Shown here: positions 39,304 through 48,726 of the stretch, piece by piece
Numbering within the stretch: position 1 is the stretch's first letter
Layout of the letters: each line of letters starts with the position of its first letter
Assembly (NCBI RefSeq): GCF_003591035.1
Contig: NZ_QYUO01000001.1
Span: 186,001-250,000 of the forward strand
Direction: 5' to 3'
Source: Noviherbaspirillum saxi
Lineage (GTDB): Bacteria > Pseudomonadota > Gammaproteobacteria > Burkholderiales > Burkholderiaceae_D
Length of the DNA: 64,000 nucleotides
Made by a program: the position numbers and the translations under genes
Notes under the pieces: model-generated
The model's input: the letters and a program-made list of their open reading frames with translations, nothing else
What the model was told of the DNA's origin: nothing
Databases searched by the model: none

Positions 39304-40293
39304 ATGAACACTAGTTTCACGGCTCTGTTGTCCCTTCAAGTGCCGATAATGCAAGCTCCGATTGGAACTGCAGCCGGTCCCGAACTGGCCGCCAGCGTTA
39401 GCAATGCGGGCGCGTTGGGGTCACTGCCAATCTGGTTCCTTCCATTGAAAAACGTTTCTTCAATGGTTACGGCAACGATGCAACTGACTTACCGTCCATT
39501 TTCCGTAAATGTCCGCGCTGACCTCAATCAACAATCTCATGTAAATGCGGCGGTGCAAAGCGGTGCAAGCTTGGTTCATCTTTTTTGGGGTGACCCGACT
39601 CCATATACTGCTGCAATACACGATGCTGGAGCAAAGGTAATTGTTACGGTTGCGAGCGTCGACGAGGCAAAGCAAGCGCTTGATGCTGGCGCCGATATTC
39701 TCATCGCCCAGGGCTGGGAAGCAGGCGGACACGTTCGCGGAAACGTGACAACGATGGCACTAGTCCCCGTCGTGGTAGATATTGCAGGTGCAGTACCAGT
39801 TCTTGCTGCCGGGGGCATCGTTGATGGGAGGGGTCTAGCCGCTGCATTGATGTTGGGGGCGTCAGGGGCCGCGATGGGTACTCGGTTCGTCGCCTCAGAA
39901 GAATCCCGGGCACACGCCGGATATAAAGCGGCACTACTGGCCGCTCGCCAAAGTGAAGCCGTTTATTTAGTTGATTTATTCGACATTGGCTGGGCAAATG
40001 CACCACACCGCGCACTTCGCAATAGCACAGTCCGGGCATGGGAAGCAGCTGGCTGTCCTGCTTCAGGCTCACGTCCGAACGAGAACGAGATTGTGGCCAC
40101 GCGTGCAGATGGCAAATCGATCGAGCGGTACAGCGTGGTTCTTCCAATGGTTGGTGCCTCTGGCAACATGGAGGCCTTGGTCCAGTACGCAGGCCAGGGT
40201 GTAGAAGGAATCAAAGAGATTCTTCCAGCTAGCAGGATCGTCGAAGCCACCGTATATGAAGCCAGCGCATGTCTGTCAGAATTTAGGTCTTGA
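39304..40293 (+). CDS. Nitronate monooxygenase / NAD(P)H-dependent flavin oxidoreductase
   Basis: The 329-aa TIM-barrel flavoprotein matches the nitronate monooxygenase/2-nitropropane dioxygenase family. It shows PIMQAPIGTAAGPELAASVSNAGALG, DILIAQGWEAGGHVRG, PVLAAGGIVDGRGLAAALM and GASGAAMGTRFVAS. FMN is the expected cofactor, and nitronate or another small electrophile the substrate. GGAGGGG lies 7 nt before the ATG. Its base composition is lower in GC than the core genes, as is usual in this accessory region. Confidence 0.88.
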   Translation: MNTSFTALLSLQVPIMQAPIGTAAGPELAASVSNAGALGSLPIWFLPLKNVSSMVTATMQLTYRPFSVNVRADLNQQSHVNAAVQSGASLVHLFWGDPTPYTAAIHDAGAKVIVTVASVDEAKQALDAGADILIAQGWEAGGHVRGNVTTMALVPVVVDIAGAVPVLAAGGIVDGRGLAAALMLGASGAAMGTRFVASEESRAHAGYKAALLAARQSEAVYLVDLFDIGWANAPHRALRNSTVRAWEAAGCPASGSRPNENEIVATRADGKSIERYSVVLPMVGASGNMEALVQYAGQGVEGIKEILPASRIVEATVYEASACLSEFRS

Positions 40294-40421
40294 GTCGTTA
40301 TTGAAACAGGCTCCCGCGAAATGTCCGCTTTCGGGAAAGTCCAGAGGCGGCTTAGGTTCGCAGAACGTCGGTAATTGGTAGCGCAAAATGAGTCTCCTTT
40401 CATTCACCGAAGGAGACAGTC

Positions 40422-41048
40422 ATGAATCCGAACCAAGCTCAACCAGCTACCATTCGGCCATGGAACAAAGGCAAGTTCGTCGGCCCAAAAGCACCCCTGA
40501 AGTTGAAGGAAATCTGGGCCATACGCACCCGCCTACAATTGGAGCACCATACCCGCGATCTGGCATTGTTCAATCTGGCAATCGACAGCAAGCTTCGCGG
40601 CTGCGACCTGCTTAGCATTCGCGTCAGCGACATCACACAAGGTAACCGAGTACTTCCGCGAGCCATTGTGATGCAACAGAAGACGAAGCGGCCTGTGCAG
40701 TTTGAAATCACCGAGCAGACACGCAACTCGATTCTGGCTTGGATTCAATGTGCCCATCTGGCCAGTAACGACTTCCTGTTTCCAAGCCGTATATCGGCTT
40801 CTCCTCATCTGTCGACACGCCAGTATGCACCTATCGTTGATGACTGGATTGAATCGATCGGGTTGGAATCAACAGACTATGGTACCCACACGATGCGGAG
40901 AACGAAAGCCACGCTGATCTATCGGCGCACGAAGAACCTGAGGGCGGTACAGTTACTCCTTGGTCATACCAAGTTGGAGAGTACCGTTCGATATCTGGGA
41001 ATTGAGGTCGACGATGCGCTGGAGATCGCGGAACAGACTGAAATATGA
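40422..41048 (+). CDS. Tyrosine-type site-specific integrase (core-domain only)
   Basis: This 208-aa protein is a tyrosine recombinase whose N-terminal core-binding domain is short. The catalytic residues are all visible: Arg in LAIDSKLRGCDLLSIRVSD, Lys in QQKTKRPVQF, H-x-x-R in THTMRRTKA, and His plus Tyr in LLGHTKLESTVRYLGIE. The length fits the small integrases found alone in proteobacterial genomes. It sits 141 bp from the truncated 3' end of rlmI, so it may have mediated the rearrangement there. Attachment sites could not be recognised. Confidence 0.85.
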   Translation: MNPNQAQPATIRPWNKGKFVGPKAPLKLKEIWAIRTRLQLEHHTRDLALFNLAIDSKLRGCDLLSIRVSDITQGNRVLPRAIVMQQKTKRPVQFEITEQTRNSILAWIQCAHLASNDFLFPSRISASPHLSTRQYAPIVDDWIESIGLESTDYGTHTMRRTKATLIYRRTKNLRAVQLLLGHTKLESTVRYLGIEVDDALEIAEQTEI

Positions 41049-41189
41049 AGCATAGCCGCCGGTCGGTGTCTGGCATCTGGAGACGTTGACCGGCCAACGG
41101 CAGCCATCCAAGTCCTGGGTAGAGCTTTAGCATACAAATCCGGCATGCCTTGGAGCGTTGTTCCAGGAATTTCCCATTCGGCGCGCCTC

Positions 41190-41825
41190 TCAGCGCGGGT
41201 AGGTGAAGCCGGTGCGAATATCCATCGGTACCAGACGGCTGCCCTCCCGCACCATTAGCCGCTGGGGCGGTTCGTCGCCTGCCAGTGCGCGCGGCGTCAC
41301 GGACAGTCCTTCGCCCCTGCGCAACAGTGGGTCGCAGCGTTCGTAAACGTTGCGGCAGCCCGTGGCATTAAGGAGCGCCTGCACTACAGGCACCTTCCAC
41401 AGGTCGACGCCACCGGCATTGAACTGGCAAACCAGATAGCCTGCGATGCCGCCATAGCTGTGCACCAGGAGACCTGGCAAGCCGTCCTTTTCGCCATCGA
41501 TCAGCTGGACCAGCGCTTGCGGATCGGCGCTACGTAGCGCATCGGCGCGGAGAAGCACGCCAGCCTGTACGCGCCGCTTGATCATCGCGTGGTCAACCGG
41601 CTCGTCCTCGCGCAACGTCCAGACGCGGGCGGCGATTTGCGATTTCGCGTTATAGGCCGCGCGGGCCAGGAACTGGCGAGCCGACGATTGCACGATCGCT
41701 GTGGCGCCCGGTTTGTTGCGCTCCTGGGGCTTGCCCTCGACCTTTTCGACGGCGGAGACATAAATCCACGGGTCGCCGGAAAGCAGGCCTTGTTCCTTAC
41801 CCTGTTTGATGGTGATGATGAGCAT
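41190..41825 (-). pseudogene. rlmI: Truncated RlmI-like 23S rRNA m5C methyltransferase
   Basis: The frame encodes the N-terminal half of a class I methyltransferase of the RlmI family (about 390 aa in intact proteins). It has the PUA domain (LLSGDPWIYVSAVEKVEG) and the central domain (IKRRVQAGVLLRADALRS, VYERCDPLLRRGEGL). It stops at IRTGFTYPR, where the family continues as a TGFYLDQR motif into the SAM-binding domain. No catalytic domain is found downstream. The tyrosine integrase gene lies just beyond. The protein would be inactive as a methyltransferase. Confidence 0.8.
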
Positions 41826-42009
41826 GCGCGGCTTTCGTTTTCAGGAACAGGATGATACAGCATGCCGCCGGCATCCCCTTTCGCTGCATACTGCTCCTGA
41901 AGTGATTGATTTGGTGCCGTTGACTTGCCAATGAGCAATCATCGGCACAGCGTCTGCACCGTGGCCGAAGCAGGTCGGCGGCGTAGGCGGATCAGCACCG
42001 TGCGATGCG

Positions 42010-42546
42010 CTACGAGGTGAGTCCGCGAAGAAGGCTGCTGTCGGTCGCAATCGGCGCGTCGGCCAACCCCGGTGCAGCCTCCGGAACCGGCGGCCTTGCC
42101 GGCTCAAGCGCGGGCACTGCGTCCTCCCACTCCCGGCCCCAGCGCATTGCCGCTATCGCTAGGGCACCGGGGTGGGTGAGTCTGGCCTTGAGTTCAGGAA
42201 GGCGGCGCTTGCCGATACGCCGGTCCGCAGCGAGCAAGATGTCCACGATCTGCCAACGGTCGGCGAAAGCGAAGCTGAGCAACTGGTCGGTGGGCGTGTC
42301 GATGTACTCACGCAATAAACTCGATATCGACGACACGTCCGTGTCGTAAGGGTAGTACGTGGCGTTTCCGCCAAATTCACGCGGGTAATCCCAGATCACG
42401 TCTTTGCCCAGCGTGCACCAGTAGCGGGGCAGGTCGGTGCCGCCACTGGCCGATGCCATGCGGTATGCGCGGCACTGGATCTGCAGACGCAGCCCCTCGG
42501 CAAAAAGCTTGCTGATCTCGCGCTGGAGTTTGCTCCATGGTTTCAC
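42010..42546 (-). CDS. SF0329 family protein
   Basis: The 178-aa protein matches the SF0329 family (function unknown), as judged by the start (KPWSKLQREISKLFAEGLRL) and the central RYWCTLGKDVIWDYPREFGG. GGAGG lies 5 nt before a GTG at 42546, which I take as the start; the frame remains open upstream but lacks the site. The C-terminal third is Pro/Ala-rich. It stands alone in the accessory region. Confidence 0.75.
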   Translation of the reverse strand: MKPWSKLQREISKLFAEGLRLQIQCRAYRMASASGGTDLPRYWCTLGKDVIWDYPREFGGNATYYPYDTDVSSISSLLREYIDTPTDQLLSFAFADRWQIVDILLAADRRIGKRRLPELKARLTHPGALAIAAMRWGREWEDAVPALEPARPPVPEAAPGLADAPIATDSSLLRGLTS

Positions 42547-42597
42547 ATCCGCCTCCGATTTACAAAGCTGCGAACATGATAACCGCTGGCGTCGCAA

Positions 42598-43064
42598 TGC
42601 CCTCGGAGTGGTCTTCGTCTTTGCAGCGTCCGCTTCTGGGAGAAACCTAACACTGGTTTGGGTCGCGTCCGGCCGCTTCGAACGATGCGACCGGTGGCAG
42701 GAAGGCGGCGCAAAGCTGCCACCGTTCTTGAATCCTAGTACGGCTTACGATGGCTGGAAACCGTGACCCACCACTACGGGCCAATCGATGTTGTTTGTCA
42801 ATAGTTCCATGGCACGATGAAACGCCAGATCGACGAACACCATACCATTGACAAAGAACAGCCACTCCCTCATCCGCGAACTGTGAGCTGCAGATGCTGA
42901 AGCATTTTCCACCCTGCTGCGCGAACTTGTAGCGGATAACCCGATTTCCATGGGCCTGTCGTATGACGAGGAATTGATGCGTCCGATCTGGCAGTTCGTG
43001 CTACGCATCGACCAGACAGCTTGCAGTTACAATGCGTCATCCTGCTGATCTCATCCAATTTGTC
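42598..43064. other. Gap with a coding-like remnant
   Basis: The 467-bp stretch holds no intact gene. Between about 42894 and 43020 one plus-strand frame reads like protein (FSTLLRELVADNPISMGLSY, then [18 protein letters not shown]). It has no plausible start and ends shortly after, suggesting a decayed gene fragment. The rest shows nothing I can name. Confidence 0.4.
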
Positions 43065-43529
43065 ATGCATATCTGGGTCGACGCCGACGCCTGCCCCGCC
43101 GTCATTAAAGACATCCTGTTTCGGGTGGCCGAACGCCTGCAGCTCAACGTCACGCTGGTTGCCAACAAGTTGATCCGCGTGCCGGGCTCGCGCTTCATCC
43201 GCGCGCTCCAGGTCCCGGCTGGCGCGGATGCGGCCGACGCGGAAATCGTTGAGCGCGTCAGCCCCGGCGACATCGTCGTGACCGGCGACATTCCCTTGGC
43301 GTCCCTGGTACTGGAAAAGGGCGGTTTGCCGCTCAATCCGCGCGGCGAGTGGTACACCAAAGACACTATTGCCCAGCAACTGACGATGCGGGCTTTCATG
43401 GAAGAGCTACGCGGCAGTGGTGTCGACACGGGCGGCCCGGCCGTGTTTAGCCATGCCGACCGACAGAACTTCGCCAATGCGCTCGACCGCGAACTCGCGC
43501 GGAGTAAGAATCGCGCAGGTTCCCGCTAA
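43065..43529 (+). CDS. YaiI/YqxD family protein (DUF188)
   Basis: The 154-aa protein is a DUF188 (YaiI/YqxD) member. [20 protein letters not shown] is the family signature, followed by [12 protein letters not shown] and [20 protein letters not shown]. The C-terminus is [17 protein letters not shown]. It belongs to the PIN-like superfamily and may be a nuclease, unproven. The ATG at 43065 is chosen to begin the domain; an upstream ATG at 43032 would add eleven residues. Confidence 0.88.
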   Translation: MHIWVDADACPAVIKDILFRVAERLQLNVTLVANKLIRVPGSRFIRALQVPAGADAADAEIVERVSPGDIVVTGDIPLASLVLEKGGLPLNPRGEWYTKDTIAQQLTMRAFMEELRGSGVDTGGPAVFSHADRQNFANALDRELARSKNRAGSR

Positions 43530-43948
43530 GTATTGTTTCTCAGCATCCTCGCCCCAGTCACATTTAAGTGATGCAGGTCGTATCGCTTCGACATGAAAAC
43601 AGACTTGTCCCTAGACCGGAATACCAGCTGCATGATCAATTGGTAACAAAATGTGTAAAGAGAGAAACTATTTCCTCTCGACAACGTCTCAAGCGTAACA
43701 AAACAATCTGCGGTGGCTGTCTTTACCACGACGGATAAAGCTTGTTATGAACTTCGCAGAGGCACAACCCGGCGAACCAGTCGAACGCAAGGCATAGGAC
43801 CCCTACGGCTAGGAGGTGTGGTCTCTGACCACGCCGCCGGAACAGAATATGCGGTTTTTTGGGAAGAGGTCCCCATCCTCGGACGGTGCATAACAAGCTC
43901 TAGTACTGACGACTGAGTTGAAATGTTCAAGAGAGAAGGAGAGGCAGC
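43530..43948. other. Unassigned stretch upstream of the diguanylate cyclase gene
   Basis: The 419-bp gap contains a 67-codon frame (43713-43916) that has no ribosome-binding site or family resemblance. The only clear signal is GAAGGAGAGG 8 nt before 43949. Confidence 0.4.
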
Positions 43949-45181
43949 ATGGAATTAGAACCTTGCCCCGTAAGCGCAGGCGTTAGCGCCGGACAAGCTC
44001 GTCGAAAAGGGCATATGTCGATGAACCAACAAAATCGGATGGCCATTACTACGCTCATTTCCGGAATATTGGCAGCCAGCTTCCTCGCTCTTCTGATCGG
44101 TTGGTCGGTGTTTGACATTATTTCGGATATCAAACGTGCCGCCGTATTGAAAGCCCGCAACCACGAAGTGACATCCGCCCTGAACAAGCTGCAAATCAAT
44201 CTAACCAATGCGGAGAAAAGCGAACGTGGGTATGTCGTCGGCAGCGAGGTATCGGCAACGCCTTATCTCGCAGCGGTGGAAGAAGTGCGCTGGACCACCG
44301 ATCTGATCCATGCACTCGTGTCAAACGATTCATCGCAACGCAGCAACGCTGCGCGTCTTGAAAAGCTTGTTGAATCCAAACTTGGAACGCTCCAGTTTGT
44401 CGTCGAGGCCCGCGAAGCAAGCAGCATACAAGCTGCGCAGCTTTTGATGTCGGTCGAGCAGGACAAATTGGAAACGGACCGCATCAAGGATGTGCTCAGC
44501 GAGATGGAAAGCCACGAAAACACTGTCCTGAATAAAGCACTTCGTATTCGCGATGGCGCGTTTGACAAATTGTGGTGGGTTCTCGCTGCCCTTACATTCA
44601 TGTTGTTCGCCGGCGCAATTTGGCAGTATCTGCGCGTACGGAAAATCGTGCAGTACGCCGCGAAATCGGAAGCCGCAATTCGGCATCTGGCGAACCACGA
44701 TGTTTTGACAGAGCTTCCCAACCGCAGGCTCTTGCTGGAACGGCTCGATACGCACATCGACCACGCGCACAGCAATGCGCAGTCACTTGCCGTCATGTTT
44801 ATGGACCTCGACGGATTCAAGAAAGTCAATGACACGATAGGACACGACGCTGGAGATGAGTTACTTAAGTGCGTCGCTCAAAGGCTGAAGTCGACCATAC
44901 GCGCCAGTGATACGGTTGCGCGCATCGGGGGAGATGAATTCATTGTTGTTGTTCCCAAATTGTATGGAGCAGATACAGCGGCACAAATTGCGACCACCCT
45001 CGTAGACGCGGTATCGAGGCCTTATTGCATCAAAGGCAGATCCATCAAGGTATCGACAAGTATCGGAATCAGCTTTTATCCGAAGCACGGGGTATCGTCC
45101 GGCGAACTACTGGAACGCGCGGACCAAGCGTTAAACCAGGCAAAAGCTAGCGGGAAGAATCGATACAGGTTTGCGTCTTGA
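43949..45181 (+). CDS. CHASE3-GGDEF diguanylate cyclase
   Basis: The 410-aa protein has a first TM (ISGILAASFLALLIGWSVF), a periplasmic CHASE3-like helical sensor (about 50-200: NAEKSERGYVVGSEVSATPY) and a second TM (WWVLAALTFMLFAGAIW). A GGDEF domain follows (HDVLTELPNRRLLLERLD, DGFKKVNDTIGHDAGDELL, active site RIGGDEF). The active-site signature and metal ligands are intact, so it should make cyclic-di-GMP. An I-site RxxD near the GGDEF motif is not obvious. GAAGGAG precedes the ATG. Confidence 0.92.
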   Translation: MELEPCPVSAGVSAGQARRKGHMSMNQQNRMAITTLISGILAASFLALLIGWSVFDIISDIKRAAVLKARNHEVTSALNKLQINLTNAEKSERGYVVGSEVSATPYLAAVEEVRWTTDLIHALVSNDSSQRSNAARLEKLVESKLGTLQFVVEAREASSIQAAQLLMSVEQDKLETDRIKDVLSEMESHENTVLNKALRIRDGAFDKLWWVLAALTFMLFAGAIWQYLRVRKIVQYAAKSEAAIRHLANHDVLTELPNRRLLLERLDTHIDHAHSNAQSLAVMFMDLDGFKKVNDTIGHDAGDELLKCVAQRLKSTIRASDTVARIGGDEFIVVVPKLYGADTAAQIATTLVDAVSRPYCIKGRSIKVSTSIGISFYPKHGVSSGELLERADQALNQAKASGKNRYRFAS

Positions 45182-45430
45182 CGATTTCCGGAGCAGGCGG
45201 ACGTCCGGGATGGCAAGGCTTAGCAAATCCCACTCGGCCCCGTGCGGCCAGTGACACCGGATGCTCTGCCCGCCACCCCCTCCTTGTTCAATCCGCTGGA
45301 ACTCACCAGTTGCGCCAGCCGTGCGCATACAAATAACTCGAAGAAACAATATTGCACTTTCCAGCAGAATGCGGAACGATTGCAGCCGTCCCGGCATCGA
45401 AGTTTTTTGCAACGTATGCACGAGGAAAAC

Positions 45431-45898
45431 ATGAACGCAAATTGGATCGTTTCAGCGAATGCAACTCGGGCGAGATTTTTTTCTCAGGAGAAGTTTTCGG
45501 ATCCCCTGGAAGAAGTCAACAACATGGTGAATGGAGGATCGCGCCTGCGGCCGGGAGAAATCGAGTCGGATAAACGAGGCCCGATCGCCGCGTCAAAGAG
45601 TGCGCATGGTGTCGGGGCAGCCACGCCGAGCAAGACTTACGAACCAGCCCAGACAGCCGACAAGCATGAGGCGGAATTGTTTGCCAAGGACATCGCAGCT
45701 TATCTGTTGCAGGCTTATCAGAACCGCCGCTTCCAGCGACTCTCTCTTGTTGTGTCCCCTCAATTTCTTGGCATGTTGCGCCCCTTGCTTGATTCCCAAC
45801 TGGAATCCGTCGTGAAGCTGGAGATCAACAAGGACTATACGCAGTTCAGCGCGGCACAATTGCGCGAACAGATCCAGGCTCATACGGCCAAGGGATAA
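45431..45898 (+). CDS. Host attachment-like protein (PF10116)
   Basis: The 155-aa protein resembles the family annotated as protein required for attachment to host cells. It begins MNANWIVSANATRARFF and has KHEAELFAKDIAAYLLQAYQ and LVVSPQFLGMLRPLLDSQLE. The family fold is of the archaeal eRF1/pelota-like type, with no known enzymatic role. GAGGA lies 6 nt before the ATG at 45431; the open frame continues upstream to 45242 without support. Confidence 0.82.
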   Translation: MNANWIVSANATRARFFSQEKFSDPLEEVNNMVNGGSRLRPGEIESDKRGPIAASKSAHGVGAATPSKTYEPAQTADKHEAELFAKDIAAYLLQAYQNRRFQRLSLVVSPQFLGMLRPLLDSQLESVVKLEINKDYTQFSAAQLREQIQAHTAKG

Positions 45899-46004
45899 GG
45901 CCAATGCATCAGCGATGGCGGGTGACGCGATCGTCAACTGCGAAACGTAACGCATATCAAGCGCATATACGCGCCTGATATGCTGCCGCGCTATTTCCTC
46001 TCGT

Positions 46005-47591
46005 TTACCGCACCCGGCTATTCATTATCGCAATCATGGAATTCATCGAATCGCGGCAGGCAACGTAAGAAGGTGTACCCACGCAGGAATACCATGGGCC
46101 GGTGAATCCCATCGGCGCCGGATACAGTGCGACATGGTTCGGAATATAGGTCACCATCGTTTGCCGCACGCGTTCCGCTTCGTTGGCCAGCATTTGCCGG
46201 TACGAGGTTTCATCCAGCTGCATCATCGCGACCAAGGGTTGTGGATCGACGTAGGGCAGGTCGTCGAGTGTCAGTAGGACTTGCGGTCGGTAAGATGCCG
46301 AAGGAATCGGACCGTTCAGGCGCGGTTGCGGTACGTTATTCAGGGTCCAGGTCCGCGCGGGCATGACCACGGTTTCGGTGCCGCCCTGGCCCGATGCCGC
46401 ACTGAATGCGACGATGCGCGACACCATGGTTCCGTTAGGCATGCCGGCAGTATCCAGGTCGATCCAGGCATAGGTCTTGTCGGCGGAAACATTGAATCGT
46501 GCGATCAATGGCGCATAACCACTCGGTGGAAGCAGCTCGACGTTTTCGATGCCGGTACCGCGCACTTCCAGTCGCACCGCTCCGCTTACGCCAGCGCCAT
46601 CCGCCGGGGCGTTGACCAGCGCTGCCGATAGCGGTGCCTGGCCCGAGTACGGCGTTGGCGCAGGCGAGGGTGACGACGGTGGCAAGGCTTGCGGACCGGA
46701 TGGATCGACCGGCGGCGAACCGGCGGCCACCGGGATGCGGCCGATCGCGTTAGCCGTGTCTTGCGAGGTGACGGCGGCAGCGATTTCCATCGTGCGCTCG
46801 ATCGATACTTCAGGCGTGTTGTAACTGAGTCCTTGCTCGACCGCAAAATAGTGGCCAACCGTGTACTTGTTATTCAACAGCGATGGCACCCAGCCCCACG
46901 TCGGATCGTTCTGGAAGGTATGCGCGGAATCCAGCATGCTGCGCACCAGCGTGCCTCTGGTGGCGCTGCCGCTGGCGACGCGGTCGGCCCAGAACTGTAC
47001 ATCTTGTTCCGGCGGCGCGGTGGCACCGCTGCGTCCCAGCACGTTGCGGTAAATGATGCGGACGAATTCCGCTGCGCTCATGCCGACCGAATAGCCGGTT
47101 AATGTCGGGTACAGAATTGCCGCATTGTAAAATTCCTCGGCGATCTGATCGATGCCTTGTCCGGCTTTGAAGCGTTCGATCCAGAATACAAGGCCGTCGG
47201 ATTCCGGCACGCGGTTGAAGAAGGCGACATAGAGTTCGATTAATTTTTTGAGGTCGGTGGCGGCAATTCCCTGCGCCTGCGCAGCCACCGTCGGGTTGAC
47301 GGAAACGTCGGTAAATTGCATTCGTTGCGCAGCGTTGTCCAGATTGGTCGTTCCATCCGATCCGGCATTGTCTATCACTGCATATCCGTTTGCGTTCTTG
47401 GCGATCGTGTAGTTGGCGCGTGCACCAGAAAACACTGCTTTGCCGCCGACTACCATGGCTGGCGCCAGCTTCGTACCGGACGATACGGCAGACGAACTTT
47501 CGCTACCGCCGCCACAGGCTGCGAGCAATACACAAGCCGATGCTACGGCATACGATGCTACGGCATACTTTTGTGAGACCGATTTCTTCAT
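46005..47591 (-). CDS. DUF4214-domain lipoprotein
   Basis: The 528-aa protein has a lipobox (VLLAACGGG, Cys26) and a DUF4214 module (residues about 110-240: LYVAFFNRVPESDGLVFWIE, IYRNVLGRSGATAPPEQDVQ). A Pro/Ser-rich spacer and an Ig-like beta domain follow, then a helical C-terminus with two Cys residues. DUF4214 often occurs in exported and S-layer-like proteins. GAGG lies 7 nt before the ATG. The gene is monocistronic; the role is not known. Confidence 0.82.
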   Translation of the reverse strand: MKKSVSQKYAVASYAVASACVLLAACGGGSESSSAVSSGTKLAPAMVVGGKAVFSGARANYTIAKNANGYAVIDNAGSDGTTNLDNAAQRMQFTDVSVNPTVAAQAQGIAATDLKKLIELYVAFFNRVPESDGLVFWIERFKAGQGIDQIAEEFYNAAILYPTLTGYSVGMSAAEFVRIIYRNVLGRSGATAPPEQDVQFWADRVASGSATRGTLVRSMLDSAHTFQNDPTWGWVPSLLNNKYTVGHYFAVEQGLSYNTPEVSIERTMEIAAAVTSQDTANAIGRIPVAAGSPPVDPSGPQALPPSSPSPAPTPYSGQAPLSAALVNAPADGAGVSGAVRLEVRGTGIENVELLPPSGYAPLIARFNVSADKTYAWIDLDTAGMPNGTMVSRIVAFSAASGQGGTETVVMPARTWTLNNVPQPRLNGPIPSASYRPQVLLTLDDLPYVDPQPLVAMMQLDETSYRQMLANEAERVRQTMVTYIPNHVALYPAPMGFTGPWYSCVGTPSYVACRDSMNSMIAIMNSRVR

Positions 47592-47767
47592 TTGTCACCT
47601 CGACGCAGATTGTTCTAAAGCCTCTTGGCTCTGAAGCCCGCTCACTCCAAAGCTTGATAAGAAGCGTTTATTTAAGAGCAATGCATGAGGTATACGTTCC
47701 CTGCTGGCATGGCCGGTATTTGATCTCGGTTAATGATGTGCAGAAACGCAGTTTGTTTCGAATAGAC

Positions 47768-47799
47768 AAAAAAGCCGCCAGTAAAACCCGGCGGCCTTT
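47768..47799 (-). terminator. Rho-independent terminator of the Ser/Gly/Thr-rich protein gene
   Basis: GCCGCC (47774-47779) pairs with GGCGGC (47790-47795), flanked by A- and T-rich runs (AAAAAA before, CTTT after). On the minus strand it lies about 40 bp past the stop of the gene at 47837. Confidence 0.7.
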
Positions 47800-47836
47800 C
47801 AAATCATATGCACCAAGGCAACTAAGTTGCCTGCAT

Positions 47837-48559
47837 TCAGCGTGTCGTGCCTGGAGTTGTTGATGGGGTGGAGGAAGGTGTTGATGTGCTCGATGATCCC
47901 GAACCGGACGAAGGCATGGTGCTTGAACTGCTGCTCGAAGTATCGCTCGGTGTCGTTCCCGTTGCCGACGTTCCGCTTCCCGACATGCCCGAGCTGCCTG
48001 AAGTGCTACTGTCGGTTGCCGATGTGCCTGACCCCGACGAGCCGCTCGATGATGTGCCGTAACTTGGCATCGGCGGCTCGCTGAGGCTGGAACTGCCGGT
48101 TCCAGTGCTGGTGCCGGAGCTGGTGTCGGTAGACATGCTGGTGCCTCCCGAAGTACCTGAGCTACCCGAGCTGCCGCTCATTCCAGAACTGCCCGAACTA
48201 GTCGAGCTGTCGCCGCTACTGGTAGTGGAGCTGGGGCTCGTGCTGCTGCTACTGCTGCTCGGACTGCTGGTGGTTCCCGATGATCCGCTGCTGCCGCTGC
48301 TGCCGCTGCTGCTCATGTCCGAGGAGCCCGATGCACTGCTGCCGCTCTTCGGAGTTTCCACTGTGGTCGTGGTGGTAGTCTTTGGTGCCGACGTGCCGCT
48401 GCCGGATGCGCCGCTGCCGGTCGATGTGCCGGCGCCGGATGTGCTGGTATCCGCTTTGGCCGGATCGGTTGTTGTTGTCGTGGTCGTCGTGGTCTGGGCA
48501 AATGCCGCTGTCGCCGTGCCGATCAGCGAAAGAAAAATGGCGATAGGTAACTTTTTCAT
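47837..48559 (-). CDS. Low-complexity Ser/Gly/Thr-rich secreted protein
   Basis: The 240-aa protein has a clean signal peptide (MKKLPIAIFLSLIGTATAAF, then AQ). The rest is almost entirely Ser, Gly and Thr with Pro and Asp spacers (SGSGTSATDSSTSGSSGM, and a run of nine Thr near residue 23). It has no Cys and no recognisable domain. AAAGGAG precedes the ATG. It may be a cell-surface or extracellular matrix protein; this is inference. Its antisense strand has a long open frame only because of the biased composition. Confidence 0.8.
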   Translation of the reverse strand: MKKLPIAIFLSLIGTATAAFAQTTTTTTTTTDPAKADTSTSGAGTSTGSGASGSGTSAPKTTTTTTVETPKSGSSASGSSDMSSSGSSGSSGSSGTTSSPSSSSSSTSPSSTTSSGDSSTSSGSSGMSGSSGSSGTSGGTSMSTDTSSGTSTGTGSSSLSEPPMPSYGTSSSGSSGSGTSATDSSTSGSSGMSGSGTSATGTTPSDTSSSSSSTMPSSGSGSSSTSTPSSTPSTTPGTTR

Positions 48560-48726
48560 TTTTGCTCCTTTGCTTCAAATGAAGGGATTCTTCAAAACCA
48601 CCGAAGGTAAGTTTTAGACCTTGTTTAACAGGCAGGTTCGCAACTTCTCTTTGTGCGGTGCGGGAGCAGGCTTATGAAGTGCGGCATCGCCGATGCCGTG
48701 TGGGTAGAGTAGGACCGTCCGATCGA

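Noticed and set aside
48105..48617. 170-codon Leu/Pro/Val-rich frame on the plus strand
   Set aside because: It is the antisense of the Ser/Gly/Thr-rich repeats, and its hydrophobic repeats follow directly from that composition.
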